From NCBI GenBank assembly GCA_020431645.1, contig JAGQHW010000001.1, forward strand, positions 1-64,000: a stretch of DNA of 64,000 bases, given 5' to 3'. The stretch's first letter is position 1. Each line of letters begins with the position of its first letter. This document shows, in pieces, positions 57,095 through 64,000 of the stretch. Source of the DNA: Carnobacterium sp. (lineage in GTDB: Bacteria > Bacillota > Bacilli > Lactobacillales > Carnobacteriaceae). The notes beneath the pieces were generated by a model. It worked only from the letters and a program-made list of their open reading frames with translations, searched no databases and was not told where the DNA came from. The translations under genes were made by a program, and so were the position numbers.

Positions 57095-57721
57095 ATGCAA
57101 CTTGTCGACTTAACCATTACAGAATTTATTGGAAAATTAGGATCAAATGAACCAGCTCCAGGAGGTGGCTCAGCATCTGCATTAGTAGCAGGCGTCGGAG
57201 CAGCACTAACTCGTATGGTGGCAGAATTAACAATTGGCAAACCAAAGTATGCAGAGTATAATGATGAAATGGAACTTGTTCTTGAAGAAATGAAAGTTGT
57301 TAACACAAATCTATTAGAATGCATTGATCGAGATACTGAAGCATTTAACCAAGTATCTGCGGTATTCGACCTACCAAAACAAACAGATGAAGATAAGCAA
57401 AAGCGTCGTGAAGCAATGCAGGCAGCTTTAAAATATGCAACAGAGATTCCTTTTGAAACAATGGAATTCATTTTAGAAGGGATTCATTTAACAGCTAAAG
57501 CAGTTGGTAAATCAAATACAAATGCAGCTAGTGACTTAGGCGTAGCAGCTTTAACAATGAAAGCAGGCTTATGTGGTGCATGGTTAAATGTTTGTATTAA
57601 CTTGAGTGGTGTAAAAGATGAAGAATTTAAAAATGATTACACAACTAGAGGAAAAGCTATTTTAGCAGAAGGCATCAAGATAGCAGACGATATCTATGAG
57701 GAAATTGAAAAATCACTCTAA
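57095..57721 (+). CDS. fchA: Formimidoyltetrahydrofolate cyclodeaminase
   Basis: Releases ammonia from 5-formimino-tetrahydrofolate to give 5,10-methenyl-tetrahydrofolate. The 208-residue helical protein has the family start EPAPGGGSASALVAGVGAALT near residue 17 and SDLGVAALTMKAG late in the chain. Some family members act as methenyl-tetrahydrofolate cyclohydrolases, which would matter if the local FolD has lost that activity. AGGAGG precedes the ATG, and fhs follows 39 bp later. Confidence 0.92.
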   Translation: MQLVDLTITEFIGKLGSNEPAPGGGSASALVAGVGAALTRMVAELTIGKPKYAEYNDEMELVLEEMKVVNTNLLECIDRDTEAFNQVSAVFDLPKQTDEDKQKRREAMQAALKYATEIPFETMEFILEGIHLTAKAVGKSNTNAASDLGVAALTMKAGLCGAWLNVCINLSGVKDEEFKNDYTTRGKAILAEGIKIADDIYEEIEKSL

Positions 57722-57760
57722 TTGATTAAAAGACACACTATTCTATAGGGGGCAGTATAA

Positions 57761-59437
57761 ATGACTTTTTTAACAGATATTGAAATTGCAAAAAAAAATA
57801 CAATGAAGCCAATCACTGAAGTGGCAGAAAAATTAGGTATCCAAGCAGATTCATTGGATATGTATGGAAAATATAAAGCAAAACTAGATATCAGTGAGTT
57901 AGAGAGACTAAAAGATCAGCCAAATGGTAAATTGATCTTAGTGACAGCAATCACACCGACTGCAGCTGGAGAAGGCAAAACAACCACGTCTGTTGGACTA
58001 GCGGATGCTTTGAATAAACAAGGAGAAAAAGTAATGGTTGCTTTAAGAGAACCCTCACTTGGACCTGTATTTGGCGTAAAAGGTGGAGCTGCTGGTGGTG
58101 GTTATGCACAGGTTGTACCAATGGAAGACATCAACTTACACTTTACTGGCGATTTTCATGCTATTGGAGCAGCTAATAATTTACTTGCTGCGTTAATAGA
58201 TAATCATATTTTTCATGGTAATGTATTAGATATTGATAGCAGACGAATCACGTGGAAGCGCGTTGTTGATATGAATGACCGCCAATTGCGTCATGTTGTT
58301 GACGGTCTAAACGGTAAAATGAATGGGGTTCCAAGAGAAGATGGTTACGATATTACTGTAGCTTCAGAAATTATGGCGATTCTTTGTTTAGCGGATAGTT
58401 TAGATGATTTGAAAACTAGAATTAAGCGAGTAGTTATTGGCTATTCAAGAACAGGCAAACAAGTTACCGCTGGTGAGTTGAAAGCTGAAGGCGCAATGAC
58501 AGCTTTATTGAAAGATGCTATTCGTCCTAATATCGTCCAAACGCTAGAGCATACACCGGCTATTATTCACGGTGGACCATTTGCGAATATTGCTCATGGG
58601 TGTAACAGTGTTATTGCAACGAGAACAGCTTTAAAATATGCTGATTATGTTGTGACCGAAGCAGGATTTGGTGCTGATTTAGGCGCTGAAAAATTTATCG
58701 ATATTAAATGTAGAAATGCTAATTTAAAACCAGATGCTGTAGTGTTAGTTGCAACAATTCGTGCATTGAAGATGCATGGCGGCGTAAAAAAACAACAACT
58801 ATCAGAAGAAAATATCCAAGCAGTTGAAGCTGGATTACCAAATATGTTAAAACATATCAGTAATATGCGTGATGTATTTGGCTTGCCACTAGTTGTTTCA
58901 ATCAATAAATTCCCAACAGATACACAAGCAGAAGTCGATGTTGTTATGAAAGCTTGCCAAGAAATCAATGTACCAGCAGTCTTATCTGATGTGTGGGCAA
59001 AAGGTGGAGAAGGCGGTTTAGAAATGGCTGACGCTGTTAAGAAATTAGTGAACGAAGAAAATAACTTCAAATTTGCTTATGAGTCAGAAGATACAATCGA
59101 AGAAAAATTACACAAACTGGTTACAAAAGTTTATGGTGGCGTTGGAGTAGAGTACTCACCAGAAGCTAAAAAAGAGATGAAAGTATTAACTGAAAATGGC
59201 TACGGTCACTTACCTTTATGTGTAGCTAAGACACAATATTCTTTCTCAGATAATAAAAACTTATTGGGTAGTCCAGAAGGATTTATAATTACCATTAAGA
59301 ATTTAAAAGTATCTGCTGGTGCCGGATTTATCGTAGCATTGACAGGTGCTATAATGACAATGCCTGGTTTACCAAAAGTTCCTGCCTCTGAAAATATTGA
59401 CGTAGACGAAGCTGGTGAGATCACAGGACTTTTCTAA
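57761..59437 (+). CDS. fhs: Formate-tetrahydrofolate ligase
   Basis: Interconverts formate + ATP + tetrahydrofolate with 10-formyl-tetrahydrofolate + ADP + phosphate. The 558-residue protein has the ATP loop [12 protein letters not shown] at residues 65-76, [20 protein letters not shown], and [14 protein letters not shown]. In this island it is best read as running toward formate and ATP. It is the last gene and is followed by a strong terminator. Confidence 0.97.
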   Translation: MTFLTDIEIAKKNTMKPITEVAEKLGIQADSLDMYGKYKAKLDISELERLKDQPNGKLILVTAITPTAAGEGKTTTSVGLADALNKQGEKVMVALREPSLGPVFGVKGGAAGGGYAQVVPMEDINLHFTGDFHAIGAANNLLAALIDNHIFHGNVLDIDSRRITWKRVVDMNDRQLRHVVDGLNGKMNGVPREDGYDITVASEIMAILCLADSLDDLKTRIKRVVIGYSRTGKQVTAGELKAEGAMTALLKDAIRPNIVQTLEHTPAIIHGGPFANIAHGCNSVIATRTALKYADYVVTEAGFGADLGAEKFIDIKCRNANLKPDAVVLVATIRALKMHGGVKKQQLSEENIQAVEAGLPNMLKHISNMRDVFGLPLVVSINKFPTDTQAEVDVVMKACQEINVPAVLSDVWAKGGEGGLEMADAVKKLVNEENNFKFAYESEDTIEEKLHKLVTKVYGGVGVEYSPEAKKEMKVLTENGYGHLPLCVAKTQYSFSDNKNLLGSPEGFIITIKNLKVSAGAGFIVALTGAIMTMPGLPKVPASENIDVDEAGEITGLF

Positions 59438-59448
59438 ACAAATTCATA

Positions 59449-59495
59449 AAAATAAGATGATAAGGGAGTTCGTTCCTTTTATCATCTTATTTTTT
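59449..59495 (+). terminator. Terminator of the one-carbon island
   Basis: AAAATAAGATGATAA and GGA pair with their complements around a short GTTCG loop, followed by T6. Confidence 0.9.
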
Positions 59496-59717
59496 ATGTG
59501 ATATCAGGCTAACCAATTTCATATGACAATATCCTACTTTAGGCCGATTAATTAGTTGTATTTATTTATTATACTTAAGCTAGTAAAAAGAAAAATTGAC
59601 TGCTATAAAAACTAAGAAATACAGTTTACGACCTCTATCCTTATAGAAGAATCTGTTTCTAAAATAAGAAAAGTTTTATACTTGATCTCTTAAACTAACG
59701 AATAAAGGATGATGAAA

Positions 59718-59999
59718 ATGCAAACGAATCAAAAACAAAAGAAAAATCCCGTACTCCAAATAAAACAAGTGATTCTTTCTTTTTTTAATAAGGAAATAAG
59801 TAAAAAAAACAAAGTAATGGCAGCAGCAATAGTGATTTATATCATTAGTCCCTTTGATTTCATTCCAGACTTTATTCCTTTAGCCGGCTATGCTGATGAT
59901 GTCATTCTCCCTATTTTACTACTAATTGTGGATAAGTTACTTTTAGAAAAAAATAAGTCAGCGAAAAACCAACTAATGAAGCAAGCAGAGAAAATATAA
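59718..59999 (+). CDS. YkvA-family (DUF1232) small membrane protein
   Basis: A 93-residue protein with the DUF1232 core VIYIISPFDFIPDFIPLAGYADDV, in which the FDFIPD and ADD segments are conserved, plus one hydrophobic segment (ILPILLLIVDKLL). The ATG at 59718 has AAAGGA 8 nt upstream and is preferred to those at 59709 and 59712. The function of the family is unknown. It is a single gene with about 280 bp of upstream sequence that, apart from the fhs terminator, shows nothing clear. Confidence 0.8.
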   Translation: MQTNQKQKKNPVLQIKQVILSFFNKEISKKNKVMAAAIVIYIISPFDFIPDFIPLAGYADDVILPILLLIVDKLLLEKNKSAKNQLMKQAEKI

Positions 60000-60204
60000 C
60001 GATACAAAGAAGGGGATGCTCTAAGTCTATTTCCTTCAAATTTAAAAAACTGCTTTTAAGTATAGATAATGAATAGTGAATTGAAATTGAAAGATAGATC
60101 CAAGAATAAGCAATGTATTCAGCTAACAGACCAAAATAAACAAGTTCTAAAGTAGAAAAAATATAAAAAAATTTTTTATTAATGAATAGAATCCATTATT
60201 TCTC

Positions 60205-60233
60205 TTTACAATCAATAAGAAAACGCTTAACAT
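60205..60233 (+). promoter_or_regulatory. mupG promoter with overlapping cre-like sequence
   Basis: TTTACA and TAACAT are separated by 17 bp. The spacer and -10 contain AGAAAACGCTTAAC (60218-60231), which matches 11 of 14 cre positions, in a place where CcpA would block RNA polymerase. Confidence 0.5.
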
Positions 60234-60267
60234 TGCTTAGTAGAAGAATGAATAATGGAGGATTAAA

Positions 60268-61353
60268 ATGAAAAATATAGGCATTTCTATTTATCCAGCA
60301 AAAAGTACATTTGAAAGCGATAAGAACTATTTAGACTTAGCAAGTAAACACGGTTTTACACGTGTTTTTATGAGCCTTTTAGAGATTGAAGGCGACACAA
60401 CAGAAGTCGTTGAAAAGTTCAAGAAAGTAATAGATTACGCCTATTCAGTTGGTATCGAGACTGTTTTAGACATTAATCCTAATTTATTTGGTCAACTTGG
60501 TGTTAGTTACACAGACTTAAGTTTTTTTAAACAACTCGGTGCAGGTGTTATTCGCTTAGATTTAGGTTTCACTGGAGCAGAAGAAGCAACGATGACAGAG
60601 AACTCAGAAAAATTAAAAATAGAAGTAAATATGAGTGGTGGGACAAATTATATCGATAACGTGATGAGCAATCGTCCAAACCGAGACTATCTAACAGCCT
60701 CTCATAACTTTTATCCACAACTTTATTCAGGTTTATCTCAAGAACATTTTGAACGAACAACGGCACAATTTAATCAGTACCGTTTGCATACTGCTGCATT
60801 CGTAACAGCTGAAAACGGTCAACTTGGTCCTTGGCCCGTACAACAAGGCCTATGTACATTGGAAGAACACCGGTATTTATCAATTCATGCACAAGCAACG
60901 CATTATAAATTGATGGATTCTATTGATGATTTACTAATTGGTAATGCATATGCAACGGAAGAAGAATTGAAAACATTGGCAGAAGCTTATTTAGGATCAT
61001 ATCCACAATTAAAAATGGTCTTTAATGAACATGCAACGGATTTAGAAAAGAAAGTTATTTTGGAAGAAGTTCATTCTTATCGTGGGGATATCTCTGCATA
61101 TATGATTCGTTCATCTATGACAAGAGTTCACTATAAAGATGAAAACTTTCCAGCACATCAAACAAACGCTATTAAAAAAGGTGATATTTTAATTTGTAAT
61201 AATGATTTTGGACAATACAAAGGAGAAACGCAAATTGCTTTAAAAGATATGAAAAATGATGGAACGCGTAATATTATTGGCCATATTCAAGAAGAAGCAC
61301 TTTTCCTGTTGGATTATCTAATGCCTTCCGCTAACTTCACATTTTTATTATAG
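60268..61353 (+). CDS. mupG: MupG-type (DUF871) 6-phospho-N-acetylmuramidase
   Basis: A 361-residue TIM-barrel plus C-terminal domain protein. Known relatives in Staphylococcus hydrolyse MurNAc-6P-GlcNAc taken up by the PTS during cell-wall recycling. The start GISIYPAKSTFESDKNYLDLA, FMSLLEIEGD, the central ASHNFYPQLYSGLS and NAYATEEEL mark the family. It stands alone here, without murP, murQ or murR neighbours, so the substrate could differ. The ATG follows ATGGAGG. Confidence 0.85.
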   Translation: MKNIGISIYPAKSTFESDKNYLDLASKHGFTRVFMSLLEIEGDTTEVVEKFKKVIDYAYSVGIETVLDINPNLFGQLGVSYTDLSFFKQLGAGVIRLDLGFTGAEEATMTENSEKLKIEVNMSGGTNYIDNVMSNRPNRDYLTASHNFYPQLYSGLSQEHFERTTAQFNQYRLHTAAFVTAENGQLGPWPVQQGLCTLEEHRYLSIHAQATHYKLMDSIDDLLIGNAYATEEELKTLAEAYLGSYPQLKMVFNEHATDLEKKVILEEVHSYRGDISAYMIRSSMTRVHYKDENFPAHQTNAIKKGDILICNNDFGQYKGETQIALKDMKNDGTRNIIGHIQEEALFLLDYLMPSANFTFLL

Positions 61354-61572
61354 AAAGAATGGTAGCAGTAATAAAATTAAGAAACAGGGCAACAGGAAAT
61401 TAAATAAACATAAACTATCCTTTCTTAACGCCTAAAAAACGAGAAGAAGGGATTTTTATTTTATTAGAACGTATGAAACAGCTTATCGTTTTTACAATAA
61501 GTAGAGATAACGTATACTAAGGGTAGTGAAGTAAAGAAATTAATTTATAACTAACGTAAAAGAGGTGAAGAT

Positions 61573-62466
61573 ATGTTTACCGATAAACGCCTAACAAACG
61601 CTTACAAAAATGCTAGAGTAGAATATTTTGATGAAACATCGAAATACATCTTTTTTAGTGATGTTCATAGAGGAAATGGAAGTATGTCAGATGAATTTGC
61701 TCGAAATAGAAATATTTATCATCATGCATTAAACTATTATTATAAGAATGGGTTTACTTATGTCGAAGCAGGTGATGGTGATGAATTGCTAGAGTACTCA
61801 GACTTTAAGTACACAAAAAATGCCCATCGTGAAGTATTCGATGTGATTAAAGATTTTTTTGATGAAGGGCGACTGATACGGTTATATGGTAACCATGATC
61901 TATTATTAAAGAATAAAAAGTATGTTGAAGAAAATTATTATACGAACTATGATGAGTATAATGAAGTTTTTTTTGACTTTCTTAAGGGTCTAAAACCGAT
62001 AGAAGCCTTAGTTTTAAGAAATTTAGAAACAGGACAAGAAATTTTTACAGTGCATGGCCACCAAGGAGATGCACCCAATGATCAATTTGCATTTTTTACA
62101 AAACTGTCTATCAGGTATTTTTGGAAATTTTTACATGGATTCGGAATAAGAAATCCATCAAGTCCTGTAAAGAATGTGACAAAGCGACATAAAATTGAAA
62201 AAAATTTTAATAAGTGGATTAAAAAAAATAAAATAGCACTAATTTGTGGACACACACACAGATTTAAGTTTCCTAAAAGCGAAGATCTTCCTTATTTTAA
62301 TTCAGGTTGTTGTGTTTATCCTACGATTATCACATGTATTGAATTAACCGAAGGGCAAATTCAATTGGTTAGATGGAAAATTAAAGTGAATTCTGAAGGA
62401 GTGCTAGCAATAGGAAGAGATATCATGCGTGGACCTGAGCCAATTGAATCGTTTGACATTAGGTAA
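61573..62466 (+). CDS. Calcineurin-like metallophosphoesterase
   Basis: A 297-residue cytosolic two-metal phosphoesterase. The motifs run in order: FSDVHRGNGS (Asp, His), GDGDELLE (Asp), LYGNHDLL (Asn-His-Asp), VHGHQGD (His) and CGHTHRFKFP (His). The arrangement resembles LpxH-like pyrophosphatases, but the organism has no lipid A, so the substrate is unknown. It is a single gene with AAAGAGGTG before the ATG, ending at a terminator. Confidence 0.85.
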   Translation: MFTDKRLTNAYKNARVEYFDETSKYIFFSDVHRGNGSMSDEFARNRNIYHHALNYYYKNGFTYVEAGDGDELLEYSDFKYTKNAHREVFDVIKDFFDEGRLIRLYGNHDLLLKNKKYVEENYYTNYDEYNEVFFDFLKGLKPIEALVLRNLETGQEIFTVHGHQGDAPNDQFAFFTKLSIRYFWKFLHGFGIRNPSSPVKNVTKRHKIEKNFNKWIKKNKIALICGHTHRFKFPKSEDLPYFNSGCCVYPTIITCIELTEGQIQLVRWKIKVNSEGVLAIGRDIMRGPEPIESFDIR

Positions 62467-62506
62467 AGAAAAGTTATCTGACTAAGAAGAATAAAGATAG
62501 GATTAT

Positions 62507-62540
62507 AAACAACATGAAATTTTTTCATGTTGTTTTTTCA
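62507..62540 (+). terminator. Terminator after the phosphoesterase
   Basis: AAACAACATGAAA pairs with its complement around a short T loop, followed by T6. Confidence 0.85.
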
Positions 62541-62574
62541 ATAACGGCTATCTAATTTAGCCTAAGCTTTATTC

Positions 62575-62603
62575 TTGACATCATTATTTGACGTCTTTAT
62601 ACT
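62575..62603 (+). promoter_or_regulatory. Strong promoter of the DrrA-like ABC operon
   Basis: TTGACA and TATACT are separated by 17 bp, a near-consensus vegetative promoter. A second TTGACGT lies in the spacer. The 90-nt leader contains an AGATAGCT...AGCTATCT hairpin (about 62637-62666). Confidence 0.8.
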
Positions 62604-62706
62604 AATGCTTAAAGTTACACATAAGTAACATTAACTAGATAGCTTTTTCTCCAACTAGCTATCTGATTTACTCTCTTTGTTAAAGAGAATAAAAGGAGGA
62701 AAAAAG

Positions 62707-63639
62707 ATGAAATCTATTATAGAAGTTAGAAATTATACGAAAAAATACGGTGATTTTACGGCAGTTGACGACGTTTCCTTTAGTGTGAAAGAAGGAAGTA
62801 TTTTCGCATTTCTCGGACCCAATGGAGCTGGGAAAAGTACAACAATCAATACGCTAGTTACCATGATGGAAAAAACATCAGGTACGTTAATAATCGATGG
62901 AAAAGATGTTTCAACTGAAAAAGATGAAGTAAGGAAAGCAATAGGTGTCGTTTTTCAAACTCAAACACTAGATGAAAAAATGACAGTTACCGAAAATTTA
63001 AATATGCATTGTGTTTTTTATGGCGTTCCTAAAAATGAAGTGAAGGATCGGATTCATTTTGTATTAGACTTAGTTGATTTATTGGATTGGAAAGACAAAA
63101 GTGTTTCGAATCTATCTGGTGGAATGAAAAGACGGGTAGAAATTGCTCGTGCACTTTTGCATTACCCGAAAGTGTTATTCTTAGATGAGCCAACAAGCGG
63201 CCTAGATCCTCAGACTCGAAATAAGATGTGGGAGTACATTACAAGACTACAAAAAGAAAAAAATATTACAATCTTTCTGACAACACATTACATGGATGAA
63301 GCAGAAATCTGTGACCATGTCGCAATTATGGATAATGGAAAAATTATGGTAGACGATACACCTGCAAACTTAAAGCGTCGTTATACGAAAGATAAAGCAA
63401 CTGTACAAGTCAAAAATCCAGCTCTATTTGAAGAAACATTAATAAAAGAAAATTTTTCATTTAAAAAAGAGAAAAATATCTTTCATGTAGTTGTTGATAT
63501 AGATGATATTCAACAGTTCTTAGATTTGATTCAACTATTTAAAAATGAAGTGAAAGATTTAGAAATTAAAAAAGGAACATTGAATGATGTCTTTTTAGAA
63601 ATTACAGGTAAAGAGATAAGAGAGGAGGCGTCAGAATGA
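62707..63639 (+). CDS. ABC transporter ATP-binding protein (DrrA-like)
   Basis: A 310-residue ATPase with Walker A GPNGAGKST near residue 39, signature LSGGM and Walker B LFLDEPTSGLDPQT, followed by the C-terminal domain typical of DrrA/daunorubicin-type exporters. I use the ATG at 62707 behind AAAGGAGGAA; the frame is open from 62677. The stop overlaps the permease start (ATGA). Likely exports a drug or antimicrobial compound. Confidence 0.93.
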   Translation: MKSIIEVRNYTKKYGDFTAVDDVSFSVKEGSIFAFLGPNGAGKSTTINTLVTMMEKTSGTLIIDGKDVSTEKDEVRKAIGVVFQTQTLDEKMTVTENLNMHCVFYGVPKNEVKDRIHFVLDLVDLLDWKDKSVSNLSGGMKRRVEIARALLHYPKVLFLDEPTSGLDPQTRNKMWEYITRLQKEKNITIFLTTHYMDEAEICDHVAIMDNGKIMVDDTPANLKRRYTKDKATVQVKNPALFEETLIKENFSFKKEKNIFHVVVDIDDIQQFLDLIQLFKNEVKDLEIKKGTLNDVFLEITGKEIREEASE

Positions 63640-64000
63640 GAACCATTTCAGCACTTTGGTTAAGAAACATACGTGGTTTTGTAAGAGATAGAGTCAAGTT
63701 AGTTACCTCGTTGGTTATTCCATTTTTCTTCCTATATGTTTTTAGTTCTATTTTTAAAACAGATCAAGTGGAAGATCCTACAGCCTTTTTACTAGCTGGT
63801 ATTATTGTTGCAACAGTTTTTCAAACGTCATTAAATATCGCTACATCTACAATTGATGATACTGTTTCAGGTTTTATGAAAGAGATATTAGTCAGTCCGA
63901 CTAGTCGTTTTAAAGTAGCTCTAGGACAAATATTGTCAGCTGCTACAATTGCAACGGCTCAAGGGATTCTCATTCTAATTATCGGTTTTTTCACAGGGTT
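63636..64000 (+). CDS. ABC-2 type permease (DrrB-like), cut by the window end
   Basis: The first 121 codons of a membrane permease. The start TISALWLRNIRGFVRDRVKL and the later segment GFMKEILVSPTSRFKVALGQ are typical of ABC-2 (DrrB) permeases, with hydrophobic segments at about 23-38 and 55-75. The ATG overlaps the ATPase stop, so the two form one transporter. The rest lies beyond 64000. Confidence 0.88.
   Translation, partial: MRTISALWLRNIRGFVRDRVKLVTSLVIPFFFLYVFSSIFKTDQVEDPTAFLLAGIIVATVFQTSLNIATSTIDDTVSGFMKEILVSPTSRFKVALGQILSAATIATAQGILILIIGFFTG

Noticed and set aside
62575-62594. TTGACAT...TTGACGT as a further SARP-type repeat
   Set aside because: The period is 13 bp, not 11, and the first copy is simply the -35 of a strong vegetative promoter.

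Overview
The window is AT-rich, densely coded DNA from a low-GC Gram-positive bacterium. Strong AGGAGG ribosome-binding sites, cre-like catabolite sites, an H2O2-forming glycerol-3-phosphate oxidase, a DhaS/DhaKLM system and a BmpA/NupOPQ nucleoside importer all point to Lactobacillales. Gene content suggests Carnobacteriaceae (Carnobacterium-like); the genus is an inference. No tRNA, rRNA or CRISPR array was seen.

Layout. 0.5-1.9 kb: truA and a SOUL-family haem-binding protein. 2-7.6 kb: a glycerol/dihydroxyacetone locus (glpK1 and dhaS leftward; gldA-dhaK-dhaL-dhaM rightward) with a DhaS-type operator. 7.6-10.9 kb: a leftward pyrB-pyrI-pyrK-pyrD operon with an attenuator leader, unusual for lactic acid bacteria because it carries PyrI. 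10.96-12.54 kb: an intact IS1202-type insertion sequence with a 25-bp target duplication just upstream of the pyr promoter. 12.7-14.2 kb: a marR-nitroreductase-monooxygenase operon. 14.5-21.7 kb: a cysteine-less FAD oxidoreductase, a Mga-like regulator and glpK2-glpO-glpF. 21.7-26 kb: tag, a cupin and two tandem degV paralogues separated by structured non-coding DNA. 26.2-35 kb: nucleoside salvage (deoD, a Crp-family regulator, deoB, BMP lipoprotein, ABC importer, NCS2 permease). 35-38 kb: a frameshifted sulfurtransferase remnant, a zinc-ribbon membrane protein and a glutathione-dependent formaldehyde pair (frmA, fghA). 38.4-44.6 kb: topB, an ArsR regulator and a heterodimeric ABC exporter. 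44.9-47.9 kb: purH and purD. 48.1-59.5 kb: a large BTAD/SARP-type ATPase regulator followed by folD, a formate channel, folT, folC, ftcD, a TSUP permease, fchA and fhs. 59.7-64 kb: YkvA protein, MupG, metallophosphoesterase and a DrrA/DrrB-like ABC transporter cut by the window edge.

Most interesting system: the 48-59.5 kb one-carbon island. Its enzymes could take a formimino group onto tetrahydrofolate, release ammonia, and convert the one-carbon unit to formate with ATP synthesis by Fhs run in reverse. A formate/nitrite-family channel, a folate importer and a folylpolyglutamate synthase are built in, but no histidine-degradation enzymes are present. The two promoters in front of folD and ftcD share the same architecture: two 7-bp direct repeats spaced by 4 bp, then exactly 8 bp to the -10. 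That is the layout known for Streptomyces SARP activators, and the gene just upstream encodes a BTAD-domain regulator whose own leader carries a 13/14 cre match. A SARP-like, carbon-repressed, folate-linked energy module in a Firmicute is the main hypothesis offered here.

Other themes: two glycerol kinases, only one of which keeps the PTS-phosphorylated activation-loop histidine (His232); cre-like sites in front of gldA, glpK2, the cupin gene, deoD and the BTAD regulator; and a small intergenic repeat family based on GACAAGT/ACTTGTC.
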